From: Actinomycetes bacterium
GTDB taxonomy: Bacteria; Actinomycetota; Acidimicrobiia; Acidimicrobiales; Ilumatobacteraceae
DNA length: 64,000 nucleotides
Assembly (NCBI GenBank): GCA_025358125.1
Contig: JANYKS010000020.1
Coordinates: forward strand, 1-64,000
Direction of reading: 5' to 3'
The position numbers and the translations under genes were made by a program. The notes under the pieces were generated by a model. The model made no database searches. It was not told the origin of the DNA and saw only the letters and a program-made list of their open reading frames with translations. Below are positions 1 through 9,543 of the stretch, one piece after another. Within the stretch, counting starts at the first letter, position 1. Each line of letters starts with the position of its first letter.

Positions 1-88
1 TAGACAACCTGGATACCTGACGCGGGGTCATCGCTCAACTGTCGCAGCACTCTCGCAAAGGTGCGAGCCTGGTCTGGGAATGACGAAG

Positions 89-105
89 GCCCCCTTTTCG
101 GGGGC
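89..105 (-). terminator. Hairpin downstream of tRNA-Ile
   Basis: A 6-bp GC stem (gccccc/gggggc) closed by a 5-nt loop lies 30 bp beyond the 3' end of the minus-strand tRNA-Ile gene. No U-tract follows it, so it would be a U-less hairpin of the kind common in actinobacteria. The position suits termination of the tRNA transcript, but function is inferred from place and shape only. Confidence 0.45.
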
Positions 106-134
106 TCCTATGTCATCTACCTGGTGCTTTGCAG

Positions 135-208
135 TGGGGCTACACAGAATCGAACTGTGGACCTCATCCTTATCAGGGATGCGCTCTAACCGACTGAGCT
201 ATAGCCCC
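135..208 (-). tRNA. tRNA-Ile (GAT anticodon)
   Basis: Read on the minus strand, the sequence folds as a 74-nt cloverleaf. The 7-bp acceptor stem is GGGGCTA/TAGCCCC with discriminator A. The D-arm reads AGCTCAGTCGGTTAGAGC, the anticodon loop CTGATAA gives anticodon GAT, and the T-arm holds GTTCGATTC. CCA is not encoded, since CTGC follows, so it must be added by the CCA-adding enzyme, a candidate for which is encoded at 28 kb. A tRNA-Ile next to the DUF3566-gyrA-gyrB block is the same arrangement as in mycobacteria. Confidence 0.97.
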
Positions 209-251
209 GCAACTTCGGGCACCGTAGGATATCGGGCAATCGCAGGCATCC

Positions 252-1568
252 TCAACCGGGTTGTTGCCCGGCTAGCCCCGTGGAGTCGTTGCCGTCCGAC
301 CCGTCGTGATCGCCGGGTCGTCGCGCCCTGATCATCAACATCTCGCTCGATCGGCGGCGCAGGAGCGTCTGCGTCGCAGCTGGGTTGCGCTCGACGACTT
401 CTTCCTCCAGGACCGTGACCCGGATGCCACCGACGAGGTCGGTGATCAGATTGAACAACGTCGCCGCGAGCACGATCAGACCCGTGAGGCCGACCGCCAC
501 GAACAGACCGGCGATCCACGCGTTGTGAAAGAGCTCGCCGCCCTTGAACCGGAAGCTGGTCCATCCGAACGACTCGAAGAATCGCTGCATGTTGTCGATG
601 GTTCCCGTGGTGTAGGCCACGTTCCACAGCAAGACCCCTGCAGTCAGGCACACGCCGTACAACACCATGCTGAAACACAGCGCGACCTTGAACACGCTCC
701 ACGGATCCACATGGCGCACGACTCGGGTCACCCGCCGGACCCTCGGCCGGGTCCGTCGCCCACCGGGACTCAAGCGTGGGACACGCCTCGCCAGTGGCGG
801 GCCCTCTGGCCCGAGATCGGAATCGTCTGGATCGAGATCGGAATCGTCGAAGAGCGACGGCGGGAGTCCGAGGTCATCGACGCTCGGTTGGACAACGATC
901 GGTTGCGGCACCGGCGCAAACTGTGACGGTTGATACTGTGACGGTTGATACTGAGTCGGTGGCTGATCCGGTGGGGCCATCGGGATCGGCATCGGGATCG
1001 GCATCGGCGCGCCGATCGGCTCCGCCGGACCGACCAGCGGCTCGGGTCGGTCAGGGATGACCGGGGTCGCGGTGGTGCGTGGTGGCTTCTGGCGGGCGCG
1101 TGGTTTCAGCGGGCCGGCGGGAGGATCCGGTAACTCGACCGGAGACAACCGGGCGACGTCGGCAATGGCCATCGCTGTCGCGCCGTCGGAGCCCGATCCG
1201 TTCGACCCGGCACCGCTGGAGCCCGATCCGTTCGACCCGGCACCGCTGGAGCCCGACCCGTTCGACCCGGCACCGCTGGAGCCCGACCCGTTCGACCCAC
1301 TCGACCCGGCACCGTGCGATGACGGTCGCTTCGAGTTCGCGTTGTCGTGACGCGACGGTGGCCGCTTGGCCGTCAACTCTTCGCGGGGATCGACGGAACC
1401 ATTCGTCCGCCGGGTCGTCGCAACGGGGCGACCGGGCCGCTGTCGCGACCGAGATGTCACATCGCCGATCGGCTCGTTGCCGATCGGCTCGTTGCCGCGG
1501 TTGTCTGCACTCACCTCAGAGAGTGTAGAGAACTTCACCGTCGGAGACGGCGCGGCGCGCTCCGTCAC
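252..1568 (-). CDS. DUF3566 membrane protein with long low-complexity N-terminus
   Basis: 438 aa. The C-terminal part (about residues 275-400) has the DUF3566 pattern: a basic stretch, then a transmembrane segment (VFKVALCFSMVLYGVCL), a small amphipathic loop and a second segment (AGLFVAVGLTGLIVL). This family sits beside gyrA in many actinobacteria (Rv0007 in M. tuberculosis); its role is unknown, with envelope or division links proposed. The first 270 residues are Gly/Ser/Pro-rich, presumably cytoplasmic and disordered, and hold a tandem repeat (see separate entry). The GTG start overlaps the TGA of the upstream TadG-like gene (GTGA), so the two are probably translationally coupled. The domain call is firm; how much of the N-terminus is translated is less certain. 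Confidence 0.85.
   Translation of the reverse strand: MTERAAPSPTVKFSTLSEVSADNRGNEPIGNEPIGDVTSRSRQRPGRPVATTRRTNGSVDPREELTAKRPPSRHDNANSKRPSSHGAGSSGSNGSGSSGAGSNGSGSSGAGSNGSGSSGAGSNGSGSDGATAMAIADVARLSPVELPDPPAGPLKPRARQKPPRTTATPVIPDRPEPLVGPAEPIGAPMPIPMPIPMAPPDQPPTQYQPSQYQPSQFAPVPQPIVVQPSVDDLGLPPSLFDDSDLDPDDSDLGPEGPPLARRVPRLSPGGRRTRPRVRRVTRVVRHVDPWSVFKVALCFSMVLYGVCLTAGVLLWNVAYTTGTIDNMQRFFESFGWTSFRFKGGELFHNAWIAGLFVAVGLTGLIVLAATLFNLITDLVGGIRVTVLEEEVVERNPAATQTLLRRRSSEMLMIRARRPGDHDGSDGNDSTGLAGQQPG
1188..1316. repeat. Four tandem 30-bp coding repeats
   Basis: A 30-bp unit begins at 1188, 1218, 1248 and 1278. The last copy carries a 9-bp insertion (ctcgaccca-like). Differences are single T/C changes. 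On the minus strand the units encode the decapeptide GSGSSGAGSN within the DUF3566 protein, so the array is an in-frame linker prone to slippage and not a CRISPR array. Confidence 0.9.
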
Positions 1569-1891
1569 GGTTCGGTCGACGCCCGCGCCGTCGCCGCCAC
1601 GCCATCGACAGAGACCCGCACAGTGACCGACAGTCCGTCAGCCCCCGGCAACTCCGAGTAGAAGATGATCCGGGCACCGTTCATCTCTGCGATGCGATTG
1701 GCCGATGCCTCGCCCGCCGATGCACCGGCGAGCGCGGCGGCGTCGGCCGCTGTCTGGGCTCGACCGTGATGGGCCGAACGTAGGGCGAGGCCGGCGACGG
1801 CAACGGCAACGGTCACGATCAGCGCGACTGCGATCAGGATCAGCCCAATGGCCTGGCCTCGGTCGCGGCGAACGGTGGCGAAGTATTCCAA
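1565..1891 (-). CDS. Small TadG/TadE-like single-pass membrane protein
   Basis: 108 aa. After a short basic stretch (RRDRGQA) there is one hydrophobic helix (about residues 14-38), then RAQTAADAAALAGA. This is the hallmark of the N-terminal Tad domain (putative Flp pilus-assembly TadG-like proteins), in which the Q-x-AADAAALA segment follows the membrane anchor. The TTG start at 1891 is chosen because GGAGG lies 6-7 nt upstream. The gene sits between gyrA and the DUF3566 gene and overlaps the latter by GTGA. No other tad/pilus genes are visible here, so its partner system is unknown. Confidence 0.7.
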   Translation of the reverse strand: MEYFATVRRDRGQAIGLILIAVALIVTVAVAVAGLALRSAHHGRAQTAADAAALAGASAGEASANRIAEMNGARIIFYSELPGADGLSVTVRVSVDGVAATARASTEP

Positions 1892-1988
1892 GGCACACCT
1901 CCGAGTTGGAACGACTGGTGCGGCGGCGACATGCCGCGATCTCAGGCTGCGAATCAGGCCGGCGAACTCGACGGCAATGAAGCCCTAA

Positions 1989-4472
1989 CTACTCGGTATC
2001 GGAGACGAGGATCGGAGCAACAGATGCGACGGTCTGCCCGTCGTCGAGGCTCATCACCCTGACACCCGTGGCACCGCGGCCCTGAGAACTGATGTCGCGC
2101 ACGTTCATGCGAATGGTGACACCACCGCTGGACACCGCGACGATGTCGTCCTCGAGCCCGACCATGAACGCGGCGACGACCCTGCCCTTGCGACCAGTGA
2201 GCTTGATGCCGATCACGCCTTGGCCACCTCGGCCCTGCCGGTTGAACCGCTCGAGTTGAGTTCGCTTGCCGTAGCCGGATTCGGTGATCATCAAGATCGC
2301 GGTGTCGTCGCGGGCGACATCGACACTGACGAGTTCGTCGCCTGGTTTCATCTTCATTCCGCGAACACCGCCGGCCGAGCGGCCCATCGGACGCACTTCG
2401 CTCTCGCTGAAGCGGATGGTCATGCCACTGCGCCCGACCATGAAGATGTCGTCGCTGCCGCTGGTCTCGATCACACGAACAAGTTCGTCATCGTCGCGCA
2501 GGTTGATGGCGATGAGGCCATCACGGCGGCTGGAGTCGTACTCGTTGAACGCCGTCTTTTTGACCGTGCCCTTCTTGGTCGCGAAGAAGAGGTATCGCTC
2601 GCTCGCAAAATCGCGGGTGTCGATAATGGCCTGGATCGTCTCGCCGACCTGCAGCGGCAAGAGGTTGACGATCGGCATGCCCTTGGCGGTGCGCTCGCGT
2701 TCGGGGATGTCCATCGCCCGAAGGCGATACACCTTGCCGCGGTTGCTGAAGAACAACAGGAAGGCATGGGCCGTGGTGAAGATGACATGGCGGACGAGAT
2801 CGTCGGCCTTGAGCTTCGCGCCACTGACGCCGCGCCCGCCGCGCCCCTGGGTCTTGAAGCTGCCTGCGGACACCGCCTTGACGTACTGAGCCTCGGTCAT
2901 CACGATGACCAACTCTGAGTCGTCGACGAGATCTTCGATGCTCATCTCGCCGGTGTCGAGCGTGATCGCGCACCTGCGCGGTGTTGCGAATTCTTCCCGG
3001 ATGGCCAGCATTTCGGTCTTGATGACGCCGCGTAGCTTCTCCGGATCGTCGAGGATCGACTGCAGTTCGATGATCCGCTCGTGCAGTTCGGCGAGTTCGC
3101 GTTCGAGATCGATCCGGCTCAGCCGGGTCAGCTGGCGGAGCTGCATTTCGAGGATGTCCTGGGACTGGATCTCGCTGAAGTCGAACGGTGCGGCCATCAG
3201 ACCGTCGCGTGCCGCCGCAGTGTCGTCGCTGGCCCGGATGAGCGCGATGATCGCGTCGATCACGTTGAGCGCCTTGATCCGGCCCTCCACCTTGTGGGCG
3301 CGCTCGTTGGCGACGCGCAGGCGGTAGGTGGTACGGCGGGTGATGACCTCGACCTGATGGTTGACGTAGCCGTGCAGAGCAGATGCGAGGTTCAGGGTGC
3401 GCGGCACGCCATCGACGAGCGCGACCATGTTGACACCGAAGCTCGTCTGCAGCTGAGTCAGCTTGAACAAGTTGTTGAGCACGACGTTGGCATTTGCATC
3501 GCGCTTGAGTGAGATGACGAGGTGGGTCTTGCCGCCGGAGGATCCGTCGTTGACATCGGAGATTCCGTCGAGGTCTCCGGCGTCGACCAACTCTTGAATG
3601 CGGCCGGCGATGGCCGAGCAGCTGGTTTGATACGGCAATTCGGTGACGACGATCTCGAACCCGCCGCGCTTGGTCTCTTCGATGCCGGCCGTCGCCCGCA
3701 TCTTGATGCTGCCGCGCCCGGTTCGGTACGCGTCGATGATGCCGGCCCGCCCGAGGATGGAACCACCCGTCGGGAAGTCCGGGCCCTTTACGAACTGCAT
3801 CAGGTCGTCGGCGGTGGCCTCTGGATGATCGATCAGGTGGATCGTCGCATCGATGACCTCTCCGAGGTTGTGCGGTGGGATGTTGGTCGCCATGCCGACC
3901 GCAATGCCCTGGCTGCCGTTGACCAGCAGGTTCGGGAATCGAGCCGGTAGGACGGTCGGCTCGAGCCGGCTGCCGTCGTAGGTCGCCACCATGTCGACCG
4001 TCTCTTCGTCGATATCGGCCAGCAACTGCATCGCCAGCGGGTGGAGGCGACACTCGGTGTAACGGCTGGCGGCCGGACCGAAGTCGGGTGAGCCGTAGTT
4101 GCCGTGGAAGTCGATCAGCGGGTGGCGTAGCGAGAACGGTTGGGCCATCCGGACCAACGCGTCGTAGATCGCACTGTCACCATGGGGGTGATACTTCGCC
4201 ATCGTGTCGCCGCTGACGCGGGCTGACTTGACGAATGGGCGATCGGGCCGGAAGCCCTGCTCCTCCATGTCCCAGATGATGCGGCGGTGGACCGGTTTGA
4301 GTCCGTCGCGAACGTCGGGCAGGGCACGCGACATGATGACCGACATCGCGTAGTCGAGGAAGCTGCGCTCCATCTCGTCCTGCAACGCGATCGGCTGTAG
4401 CGCGAGCGAGGGATCCGAACCGTCGTCGATCGGGCCGTCGGGGTTGGTGGGTGGTGTTGGTGTGTCAGACAT
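1989..4472 (-). CDS. gyrA: DNA gyrase subunit A
   Basis: 827 aa, the usual length. It cuts and rejoins DNA during negative supercoiling as A2B2 with GyrB. The catalytic tyrosine is Y138 in ASRYTE. The quinolone-determining region reads [15 protein letters not shown], with Ser at 100 and Asp at 104, the residues typical of susceptible enzymes. The GyrA box in the C-terminal pinwheel reads QGRGGRG from about residue 542, a Gly replacing the first Arg of the consensus QRRGGKG. It lies 15 nt downstream of gyrB in the same operon. Confidence 0.98.
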   Translation of the reverse strand: MSDTPTPPTNPDGPIDDGSDPSLALQPIALQDEMERSFLDYAMSVIMSRALPDVRDGLKPVHRRIIWDMEEQGFRPDRPFVKSARVSGDTMAKYHPHGDSAIYDALVRMAQPFSLRHPLIDFHGNYGSPDFGPAASRYTECRLHPLAMQLLADIDEETVDMVATYDGSRLEPTVLPARFPNLLVNGSQGIAVGMATNIPPHNLGEVIDATIHLIDHPEATADDLMQFVKGPDFPTGGSILGRAGIIDAYRTGRGSIKMRATAGIEETKRGGFEIVVTELPYQTSCSAIAGRIQELVDAGDLDGISDVNDGSSGGKTHLVISLKRDANANVVLNNLFKLTQLQTSFGVNMVALVDGVPRTLNLASALHGYVNHQVEVITRRTTYRLRVANERAHKVEGRIKALNVIDAIIALIRASDDTAAARDGLMAAPFDFSEIQSQDILEMQLRQLTRLSRIDLERELAELHERIIELQSILDDPEKLRGVIKTEMLAIREEFATPRRCAITLDTGEMSIEDLVDDSELVIVMTEAQYVKAVSAGSFKTQGRGGRGVSGAKLKADDLVRHVIFTTAHAFLLFFSNRGKVYRLRAMDIPERERTAKGMPIVNLLPLQVGETIQAIIDTRDFASERYLFFATKKGTVKKTAFNEYDSSRRDGLIAINLRDDDELVRVIETSGSDDIFMVGRSGMTIRFSESEVRPMGRSAGGVRGMKMKPGDELVSVDVARDDTAILMITESGYGKRTQLERFNRQGRGGQGVIGIKLTGRKGRVVAAFMVGLEDDIVAVSSGGVTIRMNVRDISSQGRGATGVRVMSLDDGQTVASVAPILVSDTE

Positions 4473-4487
4473 GAAAGGTGTGCTCCG

Positions 4488-6533
4488 TCAGATGTCCAGG
4501 AACCGCACGTCTTTGGCGTTCGTTTGGATGAAGTGCTTGCGGCTCTCGACGTCTTCTCCCATCAGGATGCTGACGATCTCGTCGGCGACGGCGGCTTCTT
4601 CGATGGTGATCTTGAGCAGGGTTCTCGTGGCGGAACTCATCGTCGTTCCGCGTAGTTCTTCCCAATCCATCTCTCCGAGACCCTTCAACCGCTGGAACTC
4701 CTTTTTGTGGTTCGGGCGTTCCTCCAAGAAGCGGGTCTTGGCGAGGTCGTCCTTGAGATACACCTTCTCCTTGCCGACCTCGGTCGAAAACAGCGGTGGC
4801 TGAGCGATGTAGACGAATCCGGCTTCCACGAGCGGGCGCATCTGGCGGAAGAAGAACGTGAGCAGGAGGGTGCGGATATGACTGCCGTCGACATCGGCGT
4901 CGGCCAGCACGATCACCTTGTGATAGCGGGCCTTGGCCGAATCGAATTCCTCGCCGACACCACCGCCGATCGCGGTGATCAGGGTCTGGACCTCGGTGTT
5001 CTTGAGCATCTTGTCGAGCCTGGCGCGTTCGACGTTGAGGATCTTGCCGCGGATCGGCAGGATCGCCTGCGTGCGCGGATCTCGGGCATCGAGCGCGGTG
5101 CCGCCGGCCGAGTCGCCTTCCACGATGAAGATCTCACTCTCTTCGGGGTTGCCGCTGGTGCAGTCCTTCAACTTGTCGGGCATGCCGGCGCCGGCGAGTG
5201 CAGTCTTGCGGCGGATGGCGTTGCGTGCGTTCTTGGCTGCAACGCGCGCCTGGGCCGCCGCCATCGCCTTCTTGACGATGCGGTTGGCCTCGGGCGGGTT
5301 CTCCTCGAGCCACTCGGCGAGGCGCTCGTTGGTTGCCTTCTGCACGAACGAGCGCATCGGTACGTTGCCGAGTTTGGCCTTGGTCTGACCCTCGAACTGC
5401 GGCTCGCGCAGCTTGACCGACACGATGGCGGTGATGCCCTCGCGGATGTCCTCGCCAAGAAGGTTCTCCTCCTTCTCTTTGAGCAGGTTCTTGGCCCTCG
5501 CGTACTTGTTCATCACGCTCGTGAGCGCTGTCTTGAACCCCTCGACGTGCATTCCGCCTTCCGTCGTTGAGATGCCGTTGGCGTAGCCGTGGATGCCCTC
5601 GTAGTAGCCGGTGTTCCACTGCACTGCGATGTCGAGCGTCTGGCCCTCGGCATCGTCAGAGTCCTCGTAGTTGGCAACCTTGGCAAACAGCGCCTCCTTG
5701 GACGCGTTGAGGTGCTTGACGAAGTCGACGATGCCACCCTTGTACTGATACGTGACCGTCTGCTCGCGCCCTTCGCGTTGATCGGAGAAGACGATCTCGA
5801 GTCCCTTGTTGAGGAACGCCATCGTCTGCAGCCGCTCGAGAACGGTGCGGGCGACGAAGTCGGTGCCTTCCGCCTGGAAGATCCCGGCGTCGGGCCAGAA
5901 CGAGATCGATGTGCCGGTCTTGCGGCCACGAGGTGGCGATGAGCCGACGACGGTCATGTTGCCCTGCGGCTTGCCACCCTTTGCGTACAACTGCTCGTAG
6001 TGGTTGCCGTTGCGGTCGACCTCGACGATGAGCCTCTCGCTCAGCGCGTTGACGACGCTGACTCCCACACCGTGGAGACCACCGGAGACCTTGTAGCCGT
6101 CACCACCGAACTTCGCGCCCGCGTGGAGCACGGTGAGCACGACTTCGGCGGCACTCTTGCCTTTGTGCGGCCCGGAAGGGTAGGGATCCACCGGAATGCC
6201 GCGGCCGTCGTCGTCGACCCGGCAGCCGCCGTGGGCGAGCAGCGTGACGTCGATGCGCGAGCAGTAGCCGGCCATCGCCTCATCGACCGCGTTGTCGACG
6301 ACTTCCCAAATCAAGTGATGCAACCCGGCCAAACCGGTGGAGCCGATGTACATGCCGGGGCGCTTGCGGACGGGATCGAGACCCTCCAGGACCTGAATGT
6401 CCTTCGCACCGTAGTCAGCGCTTGCCTGACCGTTGGACTCGCGGTGGGGTTGGTCGTTGGACCGGACATTGGACGTGGTGGCTGGTGTGGTATCTGGTTT
6501 TCCAGAACCCGGGGGGGTGTCAGTCAGCGACAC
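4488..6533 (-). CDS. gyrB: DNA gyrase subunit B
   Basis: 681 aa ATPase subunit of gyrase. The GHKL ATP-binding domain shows EVVDNAVDEA, DDGRGIP and GGLHGVGVSVVNALS. The TOPRIM domain shows IFIVEGDSAGG (about residue 469) and DADVDGSHIRTLLLTFFFR (about 541). The first 40 residues are polar and extend beyond the family core. The start is GTG at 6533, with GAGG about 8 nt upstream. An internal start closer to the conserved YGAKDIQVLEGL cannot be excluded, but no better ribosome site is obvious. gyrA follows after 15 nt. Confidence 0.97.
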   Translation of the reverse strand: MSLTDTPPGSGKPDTTPATTSNVRSNDQPHRESNGQASADYGAKDIQVLEGLDPVRKRPGMYIGSTGLAGLHHLIWEVVDNAVDEAMAGYCSRIDVTLLAHGGCRVDDDGRGIPVDPYPSGPHKGKSAAEVVLTVLHAGAKFGGDGYKVSGGLHGVGVSVVNALSERLIVEVDRNGNHYEQLYAKGGKPQGNMTVVGSSPPRGRKTGTSISFWPDAGIFQAEGTDFVARTVLERLQTMAFLNKGLEIVFSDQREGREQTVTYQYKGGIVDFVKHLNASKEALFAKVANYEDSDDAEGQTLDIAVQWNTGYYEGIHGYANGISTTEGGMHVEGFKTALTSVMNKYARAKNLLKEKEENLLGEDIREGITAIVSVKLREPQFEGQTKAKLGNVPMRSFVQKATNERLAEWLEENPPEANRIVKKAMAAAQARVAAKNARNAIRRKTALAGAGMPDKLKDCTSGNPEESEIFIVEGDSAGGTALDARDPRTQAILPIRGKILNVERARLDKMLKNTEVQTLITAIGGGVGEEFDSAKARYHKVIVLADADVDGSHIRTLLLTFFFRQMRPLVEAGFVYIAQPPLFSTEVGKEKVYLKDDLAKTRFLEERPNHKKEFQRLKGLGEMDWEELRGTTMSSATRTLLKITIEEAAVADEIVSILMGEDVESRKHFIQTNAKDVRFLDI

Positions 6534-6785
6534 AGGGAAACCTCATCAATCGTTGGTACAGGCGAAAGGGCTGGATCGGGGCAAAGAGCATGCCGAGGCG
6601 TTGTCGGCAGCAAACGGTGTACCGACACGTTGAGGCCGGTGGGCCAAAGACATGATCGGAACCCCTGCGCAAACGGCCGTGATCGCTATCCAGCCAGTCT
6701 ACCAAATGGGTATGACAAAGATCGGTTTCTGCAGAGCGGCGGTCGGATCATTTTTTCGGCTTGGAAACGGCCGAAAAACGGCGTC

Positions 6786-7088
6786 TCAGCGGGGTTTGAC
6801 GCGAATATCGAAGCGTGATACCTCTAAACCCGCTACGGACCGCAGGCGAGCGATGACATCGCCTTCCAGGAAACGTAGTTGGGTCGCCCAGCCCGGCTCG
6901 TCGACCTCGACCAGGAGGCGGTCGCCGTCGAGCTTCACCGGCCGGGCGTGATCAGCGACGACCTCACCGACGGCGTCGATCCAGCGACTGAACAACGAGC
7001 CCATCGACCGGGCATCTCCCCCACCGCCGCGCAACCCGCGCACCACACTGTCCAGGCTCTCGCTCAATGGCACCGGATCATGGGTCAT
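6786..7088 (-). CDS. dciA: DciA-like DUF721 replication protein
   Basis: 100 aa, matching the short DUF721/DciA family (Rv0004 in M. tuberculosis), which loads or activates the replicative helicase DnaB in bacteria lacking DnaC/DnaI. The DUF721 core is seen as W-x-x-x-VGEVVADHARPVKLDGDRLLVEVDEPGWATQLRFLE. The ATG at 7088 is chosen because it begins the family-like sequence MTHDPVPLSESLDSVV and overlaps the recF stop by 11 nt. A longer upstream reading is mostly recF in another frame. The dnaB gene at 41 kb is its expected partner. Confidence 0.88.
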   Translation of the reverse strand: MTHDPVPLSESLDSVVRGLRGGGGDARSMGSLFSRWIDAVGEVVADHARPVKLDGDRLLVEVDEPGWATQLRFLEGDVIARLRSVAGLEVSRFDIRVKPR

Positions 7089-8163
7089 CGTGCACCGTAC
7101 CGCCGACGATCCGCAGGACACGGTCGGGGTGAGCGTCATCGGGCAGCGCACTGGCCGTCGTGATCAACACCTGGCCGACCGGCAGATGCGAGAGCAGCGC
7201 GGTCGCGCGGGAAGGATCGAGCTCGCTCAACACGTCGTCGAGCACCAGCACCGGCGGGGAGCCCACCTTGTCGGCGATCAGGCGGTGAGCTGCAAGCCGC
7301 AGCGCGAGCGCGAGTGAGCGCTGTTCGCCCTGTGAGGCATGGGTTCTCGCAGGCAATCCGTTGATCGCGAGGTCGAGGTCATCACGATGGGGCCCGACCG
7401 TGCTCGACTGGCGCCGAACGTCGTCGGGGCGCGCGGTCCCGAGCGCATGGAGCAAGCCGGTGCGGCGCCACGCCGGCTCGTACACGAGCTCGATCGGCGT
7501 CGCCGCTCCCGCGAGTTGTTCGTAGGCCTCGATCACCATCGGTGTCAGCCGAGCGATCAGCGTCGCCCTGGCATGACCGAGTTGTTCGCCACTCTGGGCA
7601 AGCTTCGCGTCCCACACATCGAGTGTCAGCGAGATCTCCTCGCTCAATCGTTGGCCGGCCTGTTTGAGAAGGCTGTTTCGTTGCTTCAGGATCCGATCGA
7701 TCTCGAGCCGAAGCGCGTCGTGCTTCACCGCGAGGGCGACAAGGGTGTCGTCCATGAGGCGTCTGCGCTCTCCCGGGCCGCCCTTGATCAGCGCGAGATC
7801 GTCCGGCGAGAACACCGAGACGCGCAGGACCCCAAGCAACTCGCGGCTGCGGGTCAGTCGCTGCCGGTTGACCATCACCCGGTTGCGCCCATTGCGATTG
7901 ATCTCGGCCTCGATCAGCAGTTCACGCCCATCGTCGTGGCAGACCTCGGCGCGCACGATCGCCGACTCGGCGCCGCTACGGATCATCGCGTCCGGCGGCG
8001 CACCGCGGAACGAATCGAGCGTCGCCAGGTAGGCAAGTGACTCAGCGAGGTTCGTCTTGCCCTGACCGTTGTCGCCGATGATCGCCGTCGTGCCCGGGCC
8101 GAGCGTGAGCAGCGCAGCTGCGTAATTGCGGAAGTCGACGAGTTGCAACGACCGCACCAGCAC
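7078..8163 (-). CDS. recF: DNA replication and repair protein RecF
   Basis: 361 aa SMC-like ATPase that helps load RecA at gaps in the RecFOR pathway. The N-terminus LVRSLQLVDFRNY and the Walker A motif GDNGQGKTN (about residues 30-38) are typical. Further on come the ABC-type signature region HASQGEQRSLALALRLA and Walker B VLVLDDVLSELD. GTG start at 8163. It lies between dnaN (24-nt gap) and dciA (11-nt overlap) in the standard dnaA-dnaN-recF order. Confidence 0.96.
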   Translation of the reverse strand: MLVRSLQLVDFRNYAAALLTLGPGTTAIIGDNGQGKTNLAESLAYLATLDSFRGAPPDAMIRSGAESAIVRAEVCHDDGRELLIEAEINRNGRNRVMVNRQRLTRSRELLGVLRVSVFSPDDLALIKGGPGERRRLMDDTLVALAVKHDALRLEIDRILKQRNSLLKQAGQRLSEEISLTLDVWDAKLAQSGEQLGHARATLIARLTPMVIEAYEQLAGAATPIELVYEPAWRRTGLLHALGTARPDDVRRQSSTVGPHRDDLDLAINGLPARTHASQGEQRSLALALRLAAHRLIADKVGSPPVLVLDDVLSELDPSRATALLSHLPVGQVLITTASALPDDAHPDRVLRIVGGTVHDDP

Positions 8164-8187
8164 GGTTGCAAGCTACCAATCGCTTCG

Positions 8188-9282
8188 TTACGGCACTCTC
8201 ACGGGCATCAGCAGGTAGAGGTAGTCCGGGCGGCCGACGCCGCGCAGAACGGCCGGCTTCAGCCCGTCGAGAGTCTCCAACGTCACTTCGTCGGCGCCGA
8301 CGGCCTCGACTCCCGACGCGAAGTAGTCAGGGTTGAACGCGACCGTGAGTTCGGTGCCCTCGAGCACGGCGTCGAGTTCTTCGACCGCATTGCCGACGTC
8401 TTGTGTGATCGCCGTCAGCTTCAAGCTGTCGGCGGTCATCTGCAGCCGGATCGGCGTGGCATCGCGAGCGAGGAGCTTGACCCGCCGGATCGCCTCGGAC
8501 AGCGCCTCGCGAGAGACCGTCAGCTTGTTCGGATAGCTCGCTGGGATCAACTGGCGATAGTTGGGGAACTCACCCTCGATCAACCGGGTCGTGAGTCGGG
8601 TCGAACCGATCTCGAACGTGGCGTCACGCTCGCCGAGTCGAAGGGTCAGTTCGCTCGCGTTGGCCACGAGGCGCTGAAGTTCGTTGAGCGCGCGGCCCGG
8701 GACCAACACTTTCTGGTCGGTGCCGAGAACACTCGCACCGGGGAGATCGCGAACGGCGAGTCGGTACGAATCCGTTGCGACCATCCTCAATCCCTCGGCC
8801 TCGGCCGTCAGCAACACGCCGGTGAGGATCGGCCTGGCTTCGTCGGTGCTCGCTGCCCGCACGACCTGGCGCAGCGCTTCGCCGACCTCGGCGCTCGGCA
8901 ATGTGACAGCACTCGACGCCGGCGCTGCCAACCGGGGATAATCGTCGAACGACAACGGGCGAACTGCGAACTGCGAACGACCACCTGAGATCGAGACATC
9001 GTCGCCATCAACCGACACCTCGACCTTGCCAGGGCTCAGCGACCGCACGATGTCGGCCGAAAGACGAGCCGGCAAGACGACACCTCCATCGCGGTCTCCC
9101 CCGACCTCGGCCTCGAGTTGGATGGTTAGTTCGAGATCGGTCCCCGTGACGGTGAGCTTGTCACCGACGAGCTCCAGGCGAAGTCCCGACAACACCGGCA
9201 ACGTCCCGGTTCGTCCGGTAGCTGCCCGGCCAGCGGTGGCCAATGCGTCGGCCAAGACATCGCGTTCGCAGCGAAATTTCAC
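8188..9282 (-). CDS. dnaN: DNA polymerase III beta subunit (sliding clamp)
   Basis: 364 aa. Dimeric ring clamp that tethers DNA polymerase III. Family marks are the N-terminal MKFRCERDVLADAL, the mid-protein RPILTGVLL and MVATDSYRLAVRD, and the C-terminal YLLMPVRVP, which closes the peptide-binding pocket used by clamp partners. It is transcribed away from the likely origin spacer, with recF 24 nt downstream. Confidence 0.97.
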   Translation of the reverse strand: MKFRCERDVLADALATAGRAATGRTGTLPVLSGLRLELVGDKLTVTGTDLELTIQLEAEVGGDRDGGVVLPARLSADIVRSLSPGKVEVSVDGDDVSISGGRSQFAVRPLSFDDYPRLAAPASSAVTLPSAEVGEALRQVVRAASTDEARPILTGVLLTAEAEGLRMVATDSYRLAVRDLPGASVLGTDQKVLVPGRALNELQRLVANASELTLRLGERDATFEIGSTRLTTRLIEGEFPNYRQLIPASYPNKLTVSREALSEAIRRVKLLARDATPIRLQMTADSLKLTAITQDVGNAVEELDAVLEGTELTVAFNPDYFASGVEAVGADEVTLETLDGLKPAVLRGVGRPDYLYLLMPVRVP

Positions 9283-9543
9283 TGTGCAACCCTTCCCACC
9301 AGATGGTGATGTATCAAGTAATAGTTATAATAAGTGCTGTGGATTGTGGACAACTCCGTCTTCCAGCAGCGTAGAGCGCAAGTCGCGTTGTTCAGCACGA
9401 TCCACAGCCCTCCACAGCGCGGACGTGTGGTGCAATCCCCCCGGTGGACAACTCGGTATTGTCCCCGTGTTGTCGCCGAACGTCCACAGCAAGTTCACCT
9501 GTTGTCCGCACAGCCATCGTTGCAGTGATCGGCTTCGTCACAC
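9283..9543. other. oriC: Probable chromosomal origin oriC (dnaA-dnaN spacer)
   Basis: 261 bp without a gene. DnaA-box matches to TTGTCCACA include a perfect one on the minus strand at 9345-9353 and one-mismatch copies at 9443-9451 (minus) and 9502-9510 (TTGTCCGCA). Weaker cores (TCCACAG, GTCCACAG, TTGTCCCC) lie at about 9337-9343, 9390-9398, 9410-9418, 9459-9467 and 9482-9489. An AT-rich stretch at 9311-9333 (gtatcaagtaatagttataa) is a candidate unwinding element. Location between dnaA and dnaN is the rule in Mycobacterium and Streptomyces. Confidence 0.85.

Noticed and set aside
1188-1316. Possible CRISPR array
   Set aside because: 30-bp units are directly adjacent with no spacers and are in frame with a protein.
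2521-4053. Long open frame overlapping gyrA on the same strand (510 codons)
   Set aside because: Its Arg/Pro/Gly-heavy composition is typical of an alternative frame of GC-rich DNA, and gyrA is certain.
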